Shown in pieces: positions 26,825-36,182 of a DNA stretch of 64,000 bases. Below the pieces are notes generated by a model. It saw only the letters and a list, made by a program, of their open reading frames with translations, was not told the origin of the DNA and ran no database searches. This stretch comes from Psychrobacillus sp032154225 (GTDB taxonomy: Bacteria; Bacillota; Bacilli; Bacillales_A; Planococcaceae). Both the position numbers and the translations under genes were made by a program. The DNA lies in the NCBI RefSeq assembly GCF_032154225.1, contig NZ_JALDYF010000001.1, positions 682,001-746,000 of the forward strand. The letters are read 5' to 3'. How positions within the stretch are numbered: position 1 is the first letter of the stretch; each line of letters begins with the position of its first letter.

Positions 26825-28565
26825 GTCGTCTTTGCACCTCCCACTCCATTACAAATAACAACAATAACACTACAAGTAAATATGGAACGAAAGAATATTG
26901 CGTATAATTTTCTTGTGCATCTACTTGCTGTCCACCGATTTCATATGAATCACCTTTGACAATTTCTTTTTCTTTTTGAGCTAAAGCAACTGCAAAGTTC
27001 TTCTCTTCCTCTTTCGAACGTAAAACATATAAGCCTGGTTCCTTTGGCGCTATAAATGCCCCACCATTTTCAATCGAATATTCATATGAATCGTCTTTCG
27101 TATATACTTCCCATTCGTTTGTCGTGCTCCCAAGTGATAAAGGCTTTCGTTCATTTGGCGAGAAAGTCCCTAAATACGTATTGCCCGCTGACAATTGCTC
27201 TTTAGCGCTCCACATGAACAATGGAAAAGATGGGTGCAGAGGCCAATCGGTCATTTGTATATCAGCAAGAACAATAATATTTCCTCGCTCTGAAACTTGA
27301 ACGAAAGGATCTTCCCCAACAGTAGCTATCGTCGTATAGCCCTCTATTGGTGGATAAACAGCACGTACATATACATCGGATAAATTAGCAAACGAAAAAA
27401 GGGCGTGGTCTGTTGTTTGAATTTCCCCGTTTACCTCCTTAGCTTGTTGATCATTTCTTCCTATAAATAACGAAGGTCGCTCTAATTGATCGTCCAAAAC
27501 AAGCTGGTTTGTAACGATAATTCCTTCCTCTTTCAACAAGTTCACTTGCTCTGCTTGTATACTACTCACTTCTATATCCATTGACTGAAAAGCTGTTCGA
27601 ACTAGCGAATGCAAAGAATTATCTACAAACACTTTTGATAATTGATTTTGCATAAATACAGTCATTGAATTATCTAATGTGTATTGATCTTGTATAGGAA
27701 TAAATGCTTTTAAATACGTAGACTCTTTTAGTTCATCGAATGATAAAGTGATTGTTTCATTCGGTGGAACTGTAATTTGTTTTTTGACTAACTCTTTTTC
27801 TTCATTTGATAAAATCACTTCTGTTTGTTGCTCTTTATTCGATTGATTTTCAACTTGGATTAATGCAGATATACCACTTGCTGTTGTCGTTGCACCAAAA
27901 CGTTTTATAGACAAATTCAAAGCATCCGTCGTTAAGCCTTTTACATTCCAGCTAACAGTATCAAATTGTAACGGCAAGGATTGTCTGTCTAATTGATCCG
28001 TAAAAATATAAACAGAAGTTTCCTTATTTTGAAAAAAAGATTGTGCAAAGTCTAATGACTTCGACATATTTTCTTCCTCATAACTTATTTCTAATTTTGC
28101 TAGTTCTTCTTTAATAAGACCCAAATTCGTTTCTTGTCGTACTATTACGGAAGGCTGATTGCCCGTTGTAATAATAGTTAAAGGCTTTCCTGACAGTTGA
28201 TCTACTAGTGTCATCATTTCTTTTTTATGCTTTTCAAATAAAGTTGTATTATCCGACGCTACCGCCATCGTAGCGGATGTATCCACGATAAATACAATTT
28301 GTTCCCCAGCTAATGCCTTTGTTTTCCAAAAAGGTTGAAGCAAAGCCAAAACTAATAAAAGCATTGCAAGCATTTGTAAATAAAACAATGCATTACGCTG
28401 TAAATGCTGCAAATACGGAGACGCTTTCGTTTCCTTCATCACTTCTTTCCAAAAAAGCGTGGAAGAAACAGGCTGCTTCGTATATTTTTTACGAAAAAAG
28501 TAATAAAGTAAAACAGCTATTGGAAAAATAGCCGTCCATAAAAATAATAATTGGTTAAAGCCCAA
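26808..28565 (-). CDS. BatA-like membrane protein with vWA domain
   Basis: Protein of 585 residues with the BatA N-terminal signature: two hydrophobic segments (about 5-24 and 60-80) and the intervening basic stretch. A vWA-type domain follows with DTSATM as the metal motif (Thr at the third position instead of Ser) and FTDQ later. The middle is extracellular beta-rich sequence, and a last membrane segment lies near residue 565. Comparable Bat proteins work with MoxR ATPases in envelope stress or metal/folding functions. The substrate is unknown here. Confidence 0.82.
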   Translation of the reverse strand: MGFNQLLFLWTAIFPIAVLLYYFFRKKYTKQPVSSTLFWKEVMKETKASPYLQHLQRNALFYLQMLAMLLLVLALLQPFWKTKALAGEQIVFIVDTSATMAVASDNTTLFEKHKKEMMTLVDQLSGKPLTIITTGNQPSVIVRQETNLGLIKEELAKLEISYEEENMSKSLDFAQSFFQNKETSVYIFTDQLDRQSLPLQFDTVSWNVKGLTTDALNLSIKRFGATTTASGISALIQVENQSNKEQQTEVILSNEEKELVKKQITVPPNETITLSFDELKESTYLKAFIPIQDQYTLDNSMTVFMQNQLSKVFVDNSLHSLVRTAFQSMDIEVSSIQAEQVNLLKEEGIIVTNQLVLDDQLERPSLFIGRNDQQAKEVNGEIQTTDHALFSFANLSDVYVRAVYPPIEGYTTIATVGEDPFVQVSERGNIIVLADIQMTDWPLHPSFPLFMWSAKEQLSAGNTYLGTFSPNERKPLSLGSTTNEWEVYTKDDSYEYSIENGGAFIAPKEPGLYVLRSKEEEKNFAVALAQKEKEIVKGDSYEIGGQQVDAQENYTQYSFVPYLLVVLLLLFVMEWEVQRRRGFTN

Positions 28566-28576
28566 ATGTTCTCACC

Positions 28577-29452
28577 TCATTGCACCCAGTTTGCACGTAA
28601 AAGTTGATGAAATAATACATGCGAAATACCATCTTCAGCATTTACTTGAAGCAGCTTCACTCCAAATTTCCTACATAATAGTTCTAATCCATGTTGATGT
28701 AAAACTCGCTCCTGCTCATATGCTTCTATTACACGAGAAGACATCGATACATTTAATTGCTGAGAAGTTTCCACATCTTCTAGCTGAATATCACCAGAAT
28801 AATTTGGTACCAATTCTTCCCTTGTTACAACCTGCAAAATGCGAATATCGCCAGCAAATTTAGGCAGTTTTTGAAGCAGCTTTCCCCAAGATTCCAAGTT
28901 CTCTAATGCATCCGTAATAACAAATAATACGGTGCTATCTTTTGGAATAAATGAAACAGCACTTTCAGAAAAAGGTGTCGTCATCGTTGGCTGTTCTAAT
29001 GCAGAGACCGTTTGTGTAAAAGCTTTTCGATACGTCGCACCTTTTCTTCTAAAAACAGGCTTGTTATCGTCTATTACAGCTGAAAAAGATAATCTATCAT
29101 CCCTTTGTAAAACTAATAGTCCGAGTGACACCGCAAGCTGCTTTGCAAATGTCCATTTCACCGTATCTCCCATTGATTTCGTTGAATCGAGTAATATATG
29201 CACGCGCATTTCTTGTTCGTCTAGAAATCGTTTTATAAAATATTTATCCGTTCTCGCATAGACATTCCAATCAATTTGTCGCACATCATCTCCAAGATGG
29301 TATTCCCTAAAATCAGAAAAATCGAGTGATGAGCCAAAACGTTGAGAGCGATGGGAGCCTTTATGCTGTCCACGCAATTTCGACTTTGTTGCAATCGACA
29401 ACCTACTTAATTTTCCTGCCCAGTCTTTCGGTACTAAATGTTCTGTACTCAT
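28577..29452 (-). CDS. DUF58 protein, MoxR partner
   Basis: Cytoplasmic DUF58 protein of 291 residues. The family core GSSLDFSDFREYHLGDDVRQ is near residue 40, followed by the DWNVYAR segment and a vWA-like fold with DSTKSM. It overlaps the MoxR gene by 4 bp (ATGA), the usual MoxR-DUF58 coupling. A second, membrane-anchored DUF58 protein is encoded at 45.9-47.1 kb. Confidence 0.87.
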   Translation of the reverse strand: MSTEHLVPKDWAGKLSRLSIATKSKLRGQHKGSHRSQRFGSSLDFSDFREYHLGDDVRQIDWNVYARTDKYFIKRFLDEQEMRVHILLDSTKSMGDTVKWTFAKQLAVSLGLLVLQRDDRLSFSAVIDDNKPVFRRKGATYRKAFTQTVSALEQPTMTTPFSESAVSFIPKDSTVLFVITDALENLESWGKLLQKLPKFAGDIRILQVVTREELVPNYSGDIQLEDVETSQQLNVSMSSRVIEAYEQERVLHQHGLELLCRKFGVKLLQVNAEDGISHVLFHQLLRANWVQ

Positions 29453-30441
29453 ACGGATTGTCCTTGTTTAATCGTTTGTAGCACGATATCAATTAAATCA
29501 TCTGCTGTTTTGCCTTCTGCTTCTCCTTCGTAATTAAGTAATAAACGATGTCTAAGCACAGGTTTAGCAACTGATTTAATATCCGCAATAGATACATGAT
29601 AACGCCCTGCAACGAGTGCACGTGCTTTCGCTAATTTAATAAGACTTTGCAATCCACGTGGTCCGCTTCCATACTGAACATATTGTGCAACTTCAGGAAT
29701 AACCGCTCCTTCTGGATGTGTTGCCGCAATAATTTCTACAGCATATTCCAACATATCGTCCGCGATTAGTACTTCTTTTACCATTTGTTGTGCATGGACA
29801 AGCTCATCTGCATGCATGATTTTATTTAACTGAATTGTATCGCCACCAGTTGTACGTTTCGTTATTTCCATTAACTCTGCTTTTGATGGATAAGTAACGA
29901 GTATTTTACAAAGAAAACGGTCCATTTGCGCCTCTGGTAAAGGATATGTCCCTTCCATTTCAATTGGATTTTGCGTTGCTAAAACGAAAAATGGTCTATC
30001 CATTTGCTTCGTTTCGCCAAGTACAGTTACTGTTTTTTCTCCCATCGCTTCAAGCAACGCACTTTGTGTTTTTGGCGTGGCGCGGTTGATTTCATCCGCT
30101 AATACCATTTGAGAGAAAATCGGACCTTTTTGAAAAGTGAATTGTTGTTTGCCACTTTCTAATCGTTCAATCATACTAGTTCCAGTAATATCAGAAGGCA
30201 TTAAATCAGGAGTAAACTGAATTCTTGAAAACGATAGATCCAGTACTTCCGAAATTGTTCGGATAAGCATCGTTTTTCCAAGACCCGGTAACCCCTCCAA
30301 AAGTGCATGACCATCAGCAAGTACACAATATAATGAAAACTCAACTGCTTCTTTCTGCCCGACGATAAAATGCCCTATTTCCGTTCGTACTTCTTCTAGC
30401 CGCTTGCTCATATTCGTATATTCTTCTGTTGTAAAAGACAT
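29449..30441 (-). CDS. MoxR-family AAA+ ATPase
   Basis: AAA+ ATPase of 330 residues. Walker A GLPGLGKT is at residues 50-57, Walker B VLADEINRA, sensor 1 ATQNP, and an arginine-finger region QMDRF. MoxR ATPases act as chaperones that activate vWA-containing complexes. Three vWA/DUF58-type candidate clients lie directly downstream. AGGAAG precedes the ATG by 6 bp. Confidence 0.92.
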   Translation of the reverse strand: MSFTTEEYTNMSKRLEEVRTEIGHFIVGQKEAVEFSLYCVLADGHALLEGLPGLGKTMLIRTISEVLDLSFSRIQFTPDLMPSDITGTSMIERLESGKQQFTFQKGPIFSQMVLADEINRATPKTQSALLEAMGEKTVTVLGETKQMDRPFFVLATQNPIEMEGTYPLPEAQMDRFLCKILVTYPSKAELMEITKRTTGGDTIQLNKIMHADELVHAQQMVKEVLIADDMLEYAVEIIAATHPEGAVIPEVAQYVQYGSGPRGLQSLIKLAKARALVAGRYHVSIADIKSVAKPVLRHRLLLNYEGEAEGKTADDLIDIVLQTIKQGQSV

Positions 30442-30453
30442 AAGCTTCCTCCA

Positions 30454-31902
30454 TTACTCACTATTTTCAACTGTTGAAAAATAATCTTGCACAATTCTTT
30501 GTAAATCAGAAGGCAATTGCATGCGTTCCGAACTTTTTATATACGAATCACTGTACTCATTCACAACTTCTTCATATGGTCTTGCAGTACCTCGAGTTAC
30601 AGGAACTTCTCCGGTTTGCTCTCCAGCAGCTTGACCTTCTCCGATCTTACCGCCATCGACAGATGTCTCTCCTATTCCACCAATTCTCGTCGGAATAGAT
30701 AAAAGATCTCTCCCTCCAGAGCCTTTTCCTGCTCCTTGTCCCTGCCCTTGTCCCTGTCCTTGTCCTTGTCCCTGTCCTTGTCCCTGTCCTTGTCCTTGTC
30801 CTTGTCCTTGTCCCTGTCCTTGTCCCTGGCCTTGTCCCTGGCCTTGCCCTTGGCCTTGGCCTTGGCCTTGCCCTTGTCCCTGTCCTTGCCCTTTGCCTTG
30901 CCCTTTACCTGGTTCCTTGCCGTCGCCAGGCTTCTTATCGCCATCTTGTTTAGAGCCTTCTTTACCATCTCCGTTAGAGTCCTTTGAACCCTTCGAATCC
31001 TTTGCATTAGATTCACTTTGTGCCAGTTCACTCGAAGCGAATGGGAGCTTTTTCCCCATTTTACTTAAAGCAGTTTGAGCAGTAGCCGCATTTTTTGATA
31101 ACGAAGTAGTAACATTTTCTAAAGAAGCTAATTCCTTTTGCTCTTCAGCTGTTAAAGAAGAATTAGTCGAGCCATCATCTTTCTCGGAAAGTTCCTTCTT
31201 TTTTTGTAGTTTTTGCTCTTTTAACTCTAACTCTTTTTGCTTTTTTATTACTTCTTTTAAAGCTTTTTCTGTTGTTTCTGCTTCTTTTAGCTTTTCTTTT
31301 AACTCCTGTAATTCTTTTTTAACTACTTTTGATTGTTCTTTTTTCTCTAGTTTATCTACTTCTTTTTTCATCACAGTTACAACTTCTTTTTCTTTTTCAA
31401 TATCTTTTGCTTCTAGCTGTGTTGCTGCTGGAAATGCATACAAGACAAGCGTAGCAGCAAGAGCAACTAATAATCCGATAATCCATTTCGTTTGGAAAAG
31501 TTGCTTTTCTCGTTTTTTAAACGCATCGTATGCAGCATTTGCATTTCGCTCTGCTTTCAAAATCAGTTCCTTCACAAGCGCCGATGTTTGCGAAAAAAAT
31601 GAAACAGCCGTCACTAATAAATTATCAAAAAAGAAGGCATCTAGTTTATGAAGTGCCTCCTCTTTCGAAGGTCTTTTCCAAATAGCATAAAAAACCACCA
31701 TGACAAAAGTGAAAGTTCCTGTCGCTATCGCAATTTGCAAATAATAAGGAAATACAAATAAGCGAGAAACAAGCAGAATAGCCGCTGCTAAAGTAAAGCC
31801 GTAAAACAAAGCTGCCTGTAGCATACGAATATAATGTTCCGTTGCAAGACTACGCCTAGCTTTTCGTATTAGCCTCCATAACTTTTGTTGGCTATTCATC
31901 AT
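30454..31902 (-). CDS. Membrane coiled-coil protein with 26 Gly-Gln repeats
   Basis: Protein of 482 residues with no family I can name. Two adjacent hydrophobic segments (about 30-75) and a third (about 140-160) are followed by a long Lys/Glu coiled coil (about 170-250), a Ser/Thr-rich stretch, a Gly/Lys/Asp-rich linker and an unbroken run of 26 Gly-Gln dipeptides. The C-terminal ~90 residues are ordinary sequence with several acidic and aromatic residues. GAGGAGG lies before the ATG. The layout resembles a tether or spacer protein for the complex encoded around it. The Gly-Gln run would be flexible and uncharged. Confidence 0.8.
   Translation of the reverse strand: MMNSQQKLWRLIRKARRSLATEHYIRMLQAALFYGFTLAAAILLVSRLFVFPYYLQIAIATGTFTFVMVVFYAIWKRPSKEEALHKLDAFFFDNLLVTAVSFFSQTSALVKELILKAERNANAAYDAFKKREKQLFQTKWIIGLLVALAATLVLYAFPAATQLEAKDIEKEKEVVTVMKKEVDKLEKKEQSKVVKKELQELKEKLKEAETTEKALKEVIKKQKELELKEQKLQKKKELSEKDDGSTNSSLTAEEQKELASLENVTTSLSKNAATAQTALSKMGKKLPFASSELAQSESNAKDSKGSKDSNGDGKEGSKQDGDKKPGDGKEPGKGQGKGQGQGQGQGQGQGQGQGQGQGQGQGQGQGQGQGQGQGQGQGQGQGQGQGQGQGAGKGSGGRDLLSIPTRIGGIGETSVDGGKIGEGQAAGEQTGEVPVTRGTARPYEEVVNEYSDSYIKSSERMQLPSDLQRIVQDYFSTVENSE
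30733..30888 (-). repeat. In-frame 6-bp tandem repeat coding for (Gly-Gln)26
   Basis: Twenty-six consecutive hexamers on the minus strand, each a Gly codon then CAA (18 times) or CAG (8 times). Mixed synonymous codons show that it is not a fresh pure expansion, yet the unit count could still vary by slippage without changing frame. Lys-containing units flank it on both sides. Confidence 0.9.
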
Positions 31903-31912
31903 CGTCCCCTCC

Positions 31913-32764
31913 TCATCTCATTTTCTTCATATTAACACGCAACTTTTTCACCGCGATTAATATAGAACAAACCGTTATAAATATATAAAAAATGGTGTAG
32001 CCAGCCCATATCGGAAAATCAATATTTGTCGTTTGAGTGATAAAATCATCCGATTGGGTAGGCATGATTAATGTAAGTATTAATACAACTGGATTTATAC
32101 TTGCGAAGAAATGAGCAATAGGTGCAGGTGAGGTTGCTAATGAACCCGTAGCCATCGTATTCATACCTGTAATAACGAGATATATGAATCCAGTAACACC
32201 TGCTAAGAAAATCATTGTTCCATATGTCGCAATCATCGCTACAATTGTTTTGCGAATAATAGTAGAATACATAATCCCTATCCCACCAACTGCAAGCATC
32301 GTCAAAAAGAAGAACAAGAAAATGATTCCTAATTGACCTGGTGAAACTCCTCCAAATAAAAACACTAAACTATAAATAGGAAGACCCGCCACTAGTAGTA
32401 GCAATAAAAAAGCGATAGAAGAAGTTAGTTTCCCTGTAATAATTTGAAAAGATGTTTGTGCAGTCGTGAGCAGTATATTCAATGTCTGCTTTTCACGTTC
32501 TGTACTAATCGCACCGGCCGTTAATCCGGGTGTTATGAACAATATAAGCCCTAATTGAATATACGTAAGCATCGTGAACATAAAGAAACTTTCTTCTGGT
32601 CTAAAATATCCAGTTCCAGTAAATGAAGTTGTTAGCATGATAAAACCGAAAACAAATACACACATCGCTAATAAATAAAAAATAATTCCAGTAAAGCTTT
32701 TCATTGAGCGAAAGCGAAGTTTTATTTCTTTTATCAAGACCGGGTTAGACAATGCCTGTTTCAT
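31913..32764 (-). CDS. ABC-2 type permease
   Basis: Membrane subunit of 283 residues with six hydrophobic segments and the ABC-2 loop SFTGTGYFRPEESFF after the first segment. It includes the conserved TAGAISTEREKQTLNILLTT stretch of this permease class. It starts 2 bp after the ATPase gene. It is probably an exporter or a mechano-type complex related to GldF-class permeases; the substrate is unknown. Confidence 0.87.
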   Translation of the reverse strand: MKQALSNPVLIKEIKLRFRSMKSFTGIIFYLLAMCVFVFGFIMLTTSFTGTGYFRPEESFFMFTMLTYIQLGLILFITPGLTAGAISTEREKQTLNILLTTAQTSFQIITGKLTSSIAFLLLLLVAGLPIYSLVFLFGGVSPGQLGIIFLFFFLTMLAVGGIGIMYSTIIRKTIVAMIATYGTMIFLAGVTGFIYLVITGMNTMATGSLATSPAPIAHFFASINPVVLILTLIMPTQSDDFITQTTNIDFPIWAGYTIFYIFITVCSILIAVKKLRVNMKKMR

Positions 32765-32766
32765 CG

Positions 32767-33696
32767 TTATTTCGCTCCTTTCGTAATTTCCATAAAGACA
32801 TCCTCAAGATCTGTTTCTGCTTCTGAGAAGGAAATAATACGCAACGAATGATCTAACGCTTTTTTCAGCAACTCAATTTGGTCCTCTTCTGAACCACGAT
32901 ATTTAAATGTAATACTATTTTTTTCGTCATTCATTTCTACTTTCGATACGAACGGATCTTCTTCAAAAAACGTCGATGCATTTTCTAATAATCCTTTTAT
33001 TTTTACAGTTATTATTCTTTCTCCAGCTAATTGTGATTGAATTTCTGCAACCGAACCGTGGGCGATTAACTTTCCACCATCTATTACGCCAATTTCATCA
33101 CACATTTCAGCAAGTTCTGGCAAAATATGAGAAGAAATAAGTATCGTCTTCCCCATTCCCTTCAGCTGCTTTAAAATATCTCTCATTTCTACACGTGCAC
33201 GTGGATCAAGTCCTGACGCTGGCTCATCTAATATAAGTACTTTGGGATCATGAATAAGTGAACGAGCCAAGCATAATCGTTGCTTCATCCCTCTTGATAA
33301 AAGATCTACATATTCATAGCGTTTATGCGTAAGATTAACTAAATCTAATAATTGCGGGATTAAAATTTCTCTTTCTGCTTCAGAAATTCCATAGCTCGCT
33401 CCGTAGAAATCCAAATACTCATTTGCTTTTAATTGGTCATACACACCAAAAAAATCAGGCATGTAGCCGATTAACTTGCGCACTTCATGTGCATCCTTTT
33501 TCACGCTTTTTCCATTAATAAATGCATCACCAGCAGTAGGCTGAAGAAGAGTTGCCAATATGGAGAAAGTAGTGGATTTCCCTGCTCCATTAGCACCAAC
33601 AAACCCAAATACCGTTCCTTCTTGTAACGTTAGATTTAAATCATTTAAAGCATAAAAAGAACCATATTTTTTCGTAAGTCCTTTGATTTCAATCAT
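32767..33696 (-). CDS. ABC transporter ATP-binding protein
   Basis: ATPase of 309 residues. Walker A GANGAGKST is at 34-42, signature LSRGMKQRLCLARSL (a common variant in ABC-2 exporters), Walker B VLILDEPASGLDP, and H-loop SSHI. A C-terminal extension of about 80 residues is typical of the export-type CcmA group. Its start overlaps the upstream gene by 4 bp and it pairs with the following permease. Confidence 0.93.
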   Translation of the reverse strand: MIEIKGLTKKYGSFYALNDLNLTLQEGTVFGFVGANGAGKSTTFSILATLLQPTAGDAFINGKSVKKDAHEVRKLIGYMPDFFGVYDQLKANEYLDFYGASYGISEAEREILIPQLLDLVNLTHKRYEYVDLLSRGMKQRLCLARSLIHDPKVLILDEPASGLDPRARVEMRDILKQLKGMGKTILISSHILPELAEMCDEIGVIDGGKLIAHGSVAEIQSQLAGERIITVKIKGLLENASTFFEEDPFVSKVEMNDEKNSITFKYRGSEEDQIELLKKALDHSLRIISFSEAETDLEDVFMEITKGAK

Positions 33697-36113
33697 TTTG
33701 AAACCTCTCCTTTCAAACGTACTTCCGGAAGTTTAGTATACATATCTCCTTGAATCGCTTTTTTATGCAGTTTGTAGTAAACGACCCCGTCCGCATCTAC
33801 ATAATCTTGAATATTTTCATCAATCGTAACTCGGCTTTCCGCAATTTCTTCAAATGCCGCTGTTTTCACATTCCAAATTTCAATCGTTTGCGAATTTCTA
33901 TCTGTATTTGCTATTTGTAACTGTGTCCAAGTTACTTCATCCATTGGAATTGTATCTGGGATTTTCCAATAGGCATTGTATGTTCCATCATCTAAATGCC
34001 ACTCTAAATTAGCAGGAGATACTGGCTCCATATACTTGCCGAACTCTTCTGTATTTAAATTGACCGTAAACATTGTCGCTGGTAATACAAAATCTCCTGC
34101 AAAAATAACATCCGCTTTAAAAGGTTGAATGATTAAATGCTCTGCTGACATTTCTACTTTTTTGTCTTTAAGCTCAATTGGTATTAAATTGTCCTCCGCA
34201 TAAGCAATAATAACCGGGCTCGTTCCAGCCTGATTAAATACTTGACTAGACCCAAGTAGCGACTGTCTTCTTTGCTCCACTAAATCTACTGGTGTATTTG
34301 TATTGGAAATATTGCCGTATCCATATCCACTATTCATATATGGATTCACAGTAGGTAGCAACATGACGGAGCCTAGTTCTTTATTGACATCTAACTTTTC
34401 TCCCGGTTGTAAATCTCCTAGCTCAATCAGTTTACTTCCCGACCAAATCGACACTTTTTTCAAGGCAAACTGAAAATCATTTTTAATCGTTCCAATCGCT
34501 TTACTTGCTTCTACTCGAATATCAACATCCATTTTCCCTACATCTTGCAATTGCGTTTCTCCATAAAAAGACGAAACAGACCAGTAGCCTACATCTCTAA
34601 AAGTAAGTTCACTATTCGATGCATGTTTTTCTAGCATAATATCTTCATATACATTTGCAGACTGTCCAGTTAACGAATTCGTTGATCTCTGTGCAATCAT
34701 TGTAGTAGATACTGGTGCCTCAAATGAAAATTCACCACTTCTATTACTTAAAAGCGATTGTGCATAATAACCACTCAAGCTATTGTCTTCATTTACATAT
34801 AAAAAGGAAGACTGCTGAACTTGTGGTCGAGCGATTCTATCTTTTGCGCCATAGCCAAAAATGGCAGCAGAAGCAATGATCGAAATAAGCGGAATAAACA
34901 CCCACGCATACTCTCTTTTATCTTTTCTTTTTAAAATAATATAAAGCAAAGGACCAATTAATAGCATATAAATTACGACAATACCTATCATTAAAGGGGT
35001 AGACACTTTAAAAGAGCTGAATAATGAATTCGTCGATCCAAGTCCATAAACAAGTTCGTCTTTCCTATTGTTGCCATACATCATCATACTTGATGGCTTC
35101 ACACCTACTGCTTGTAAAACAGTAGACATTAAATCGCTATAGACAGGATCTTTCGCTAAAGGATCATCTCCTAGTGAAAAGCTTGTTTGAATAATTGCAC
35201 CACTCCCTAGCTGTTTTTTTGCAGCTAAAAGAGTTCCATCCATATTTAATAACTGAGTTGCTCCTTCATTTAAAGAAGCATCGTAAACAGTTAAATTATT
35301 CGATAATGTATTATTTGCTGTAACAGCACGAAGGAGTTCAGGTGATAAACTTGTTGTACTTGATTGAAAAGTAAGCGGTAAATACGCTCCTAGCGTTCCT
35401 AATTCAGCGACCGTATTATCAGAAGCACCTACAATGATATAACCACCAGCACTTACATAATCAATCAGTGCTTGTTGCTGTATTTCTTCCAAATCAGCTA
35501 ATACGAATTCGTCAATAATAATATAATCCGCCATTTTCCAAGCTATTGCATCAGATGGAAATAGGAAGTTATTCAATTGAGCAATATGAATTACTTCATC
35601 ATTTAATTGGTTTGGCTGTTTTAATTGGTTTAACACTTTCAAGCGATCTGCGCTATTCGTTAAAGTAAAATAAAAAATGGTATTCGGGTCTATAAAACTT
35701 GCTTTTAAATTTTTTGTTCCTTTAAAATCAATTGACTTTCCTTTTTCCCAACCACCTTCAAAAAAGTGGATTGTTTGAGCGTTTGACCCTTGATACATAT
35801 AATCTTCGGTCAATCCAGCTACTGCAATTTGCACTGTTTTCGTCTCTCCAGCACCAATTTCAAAAGGAATTACTTGCCCATTTCCTAAGTTATACGATTC
35901 AATAATATCGAATACAAGATCCCCGGTAAATGCATCTCCTTTGTTTTCTACCGTTACTGTGATCGGCAAACCTTCTCCATATTTTGCTTTTCCGTTAAAA
36001 CCAGTCGTTACTTTGACTTGCAAATTTGGTGCAGCTAGTGCATCCATCGTTGGCAGTATTGTAAAATATATGATTAATGCCGTGATAACCAACGCAAACT
36101 TTCGAATTCGCAT
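33693..36113 (-). CDS. Secreted membrane-anchored protein heading the MoxR/ABC operon
   Basis: Protein of 806 residues. A signal peptide (residues 1-28, ending DALA) leads to an extracellular region beginning with an Ig-like or alpha-galactosidase-NEW-type beta domain (about 30-105, ITVTVENKGDAF). Next is a segment like an amidotransferase fold (about 165-235, ADYIIIDEFV ... GGYIIVGAS). Two hydrophobic segments near 375-425 flank KRKDKREYAW, and a second large extracellular part follows. It is first in the operon with its own promoter. It may be the extracellular partner of the ABC module, similar in position to GldG-like proteins. No function is established. Confidence 0.78.
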   Translation of the reverse strand: MRIRKFALVITALIIYFTILPTMDALAAPNLQVKVTTGFNGKAKYGEGLPITVTVENKGDAFTGDLVFDIIESYNLGNGQVIPFEIGAGETKTVQIAVAGLTEDYMYQGSNAQTIHFFEGGWEKGKSIDFKGTKNLKASFIDPNTIFYFTLTNSADRLKVLNQLKQPNQLNDEVIHIAQLNNFLFPSDAIAWKMADYIIIDEFVLADLEEIQQQALIDYVSAGGYIIVGASDNTVAELGTLGAYLPLTFQSSTTSLSPELLRAVTANNTLSNNLTVYDASLNEGATQLLNMDGTLLAAKKQLGSGAIIQTSFSLGDDPLAKDPVYSDLMSTVLQAVGVKPSSMMMYGNNRKDELVYGLGSTNSLFSSFKVSTPLMIGIVVIYMLLIGPLLYIILKRKDKREYAWVFIPLISIIASAAIFGYGAKDRIARPQVQQSSFLYVNEDNSLSGYYAQSLLSNRSGEFSFEAPVSTTMIAQRSTNSLTGQSANVYEDIMLEKHASNSELTFRDVGYWSVSSFYGETQLQDVGKMDVDIRVEASKAIGTIKNDFQFALKKVSIWSGSKLIELGDLQPGEKLDVNKELGSVMLLPTVNPYMNSGYGYGNISNTNTPVDLVEQRRQSLLGSSQVFNQAGTSPVIIAYAEDNLIPIELKDKKVEMSAEHLIIQPFKADVIFAGDFVLPATMFTVNLNTEEFGKYMEPVSPANLEWHLDDGTYNAYWKIPDTIPMDEVTWTQLQIANTDRNSQTIEIWNVKTAAFEEIAESRVTIDENIQDYVDADGVVYYKLHKKAIQGDMYTKLPEVRLKGEVSK

Positions 36114-36131
36114 ATGTAGTCCTCCTTTGTT

Positions 36132-36160
36132 CTTATATGTATTAGTACGTTAATAAACAA
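36132..36160 (-). promoter_or_regulatory. Promoter of the MoxR/ABC/vWA operon
   Basis: On the minus strand TTGTTT, a 17-bp spacer and TATAAG, about 18 bp before the start codon; AAAGGAGGA lies between. Confidence 0.6.
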
Positions 36161-36182
36161 TCTAGGTTCCTTACTTTCTGAC

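Noticed and set aside
30672..31031. Long alternative frames across the Gly-Gln tract on both strands (Lys/Asp/Arg-rich and Leu/Ser-rich)
   Set aside because: A 6-bp repeat is open in all frames automatically; the 482-residue frame has the start signal, operon spacing and non-repetitive flanks.
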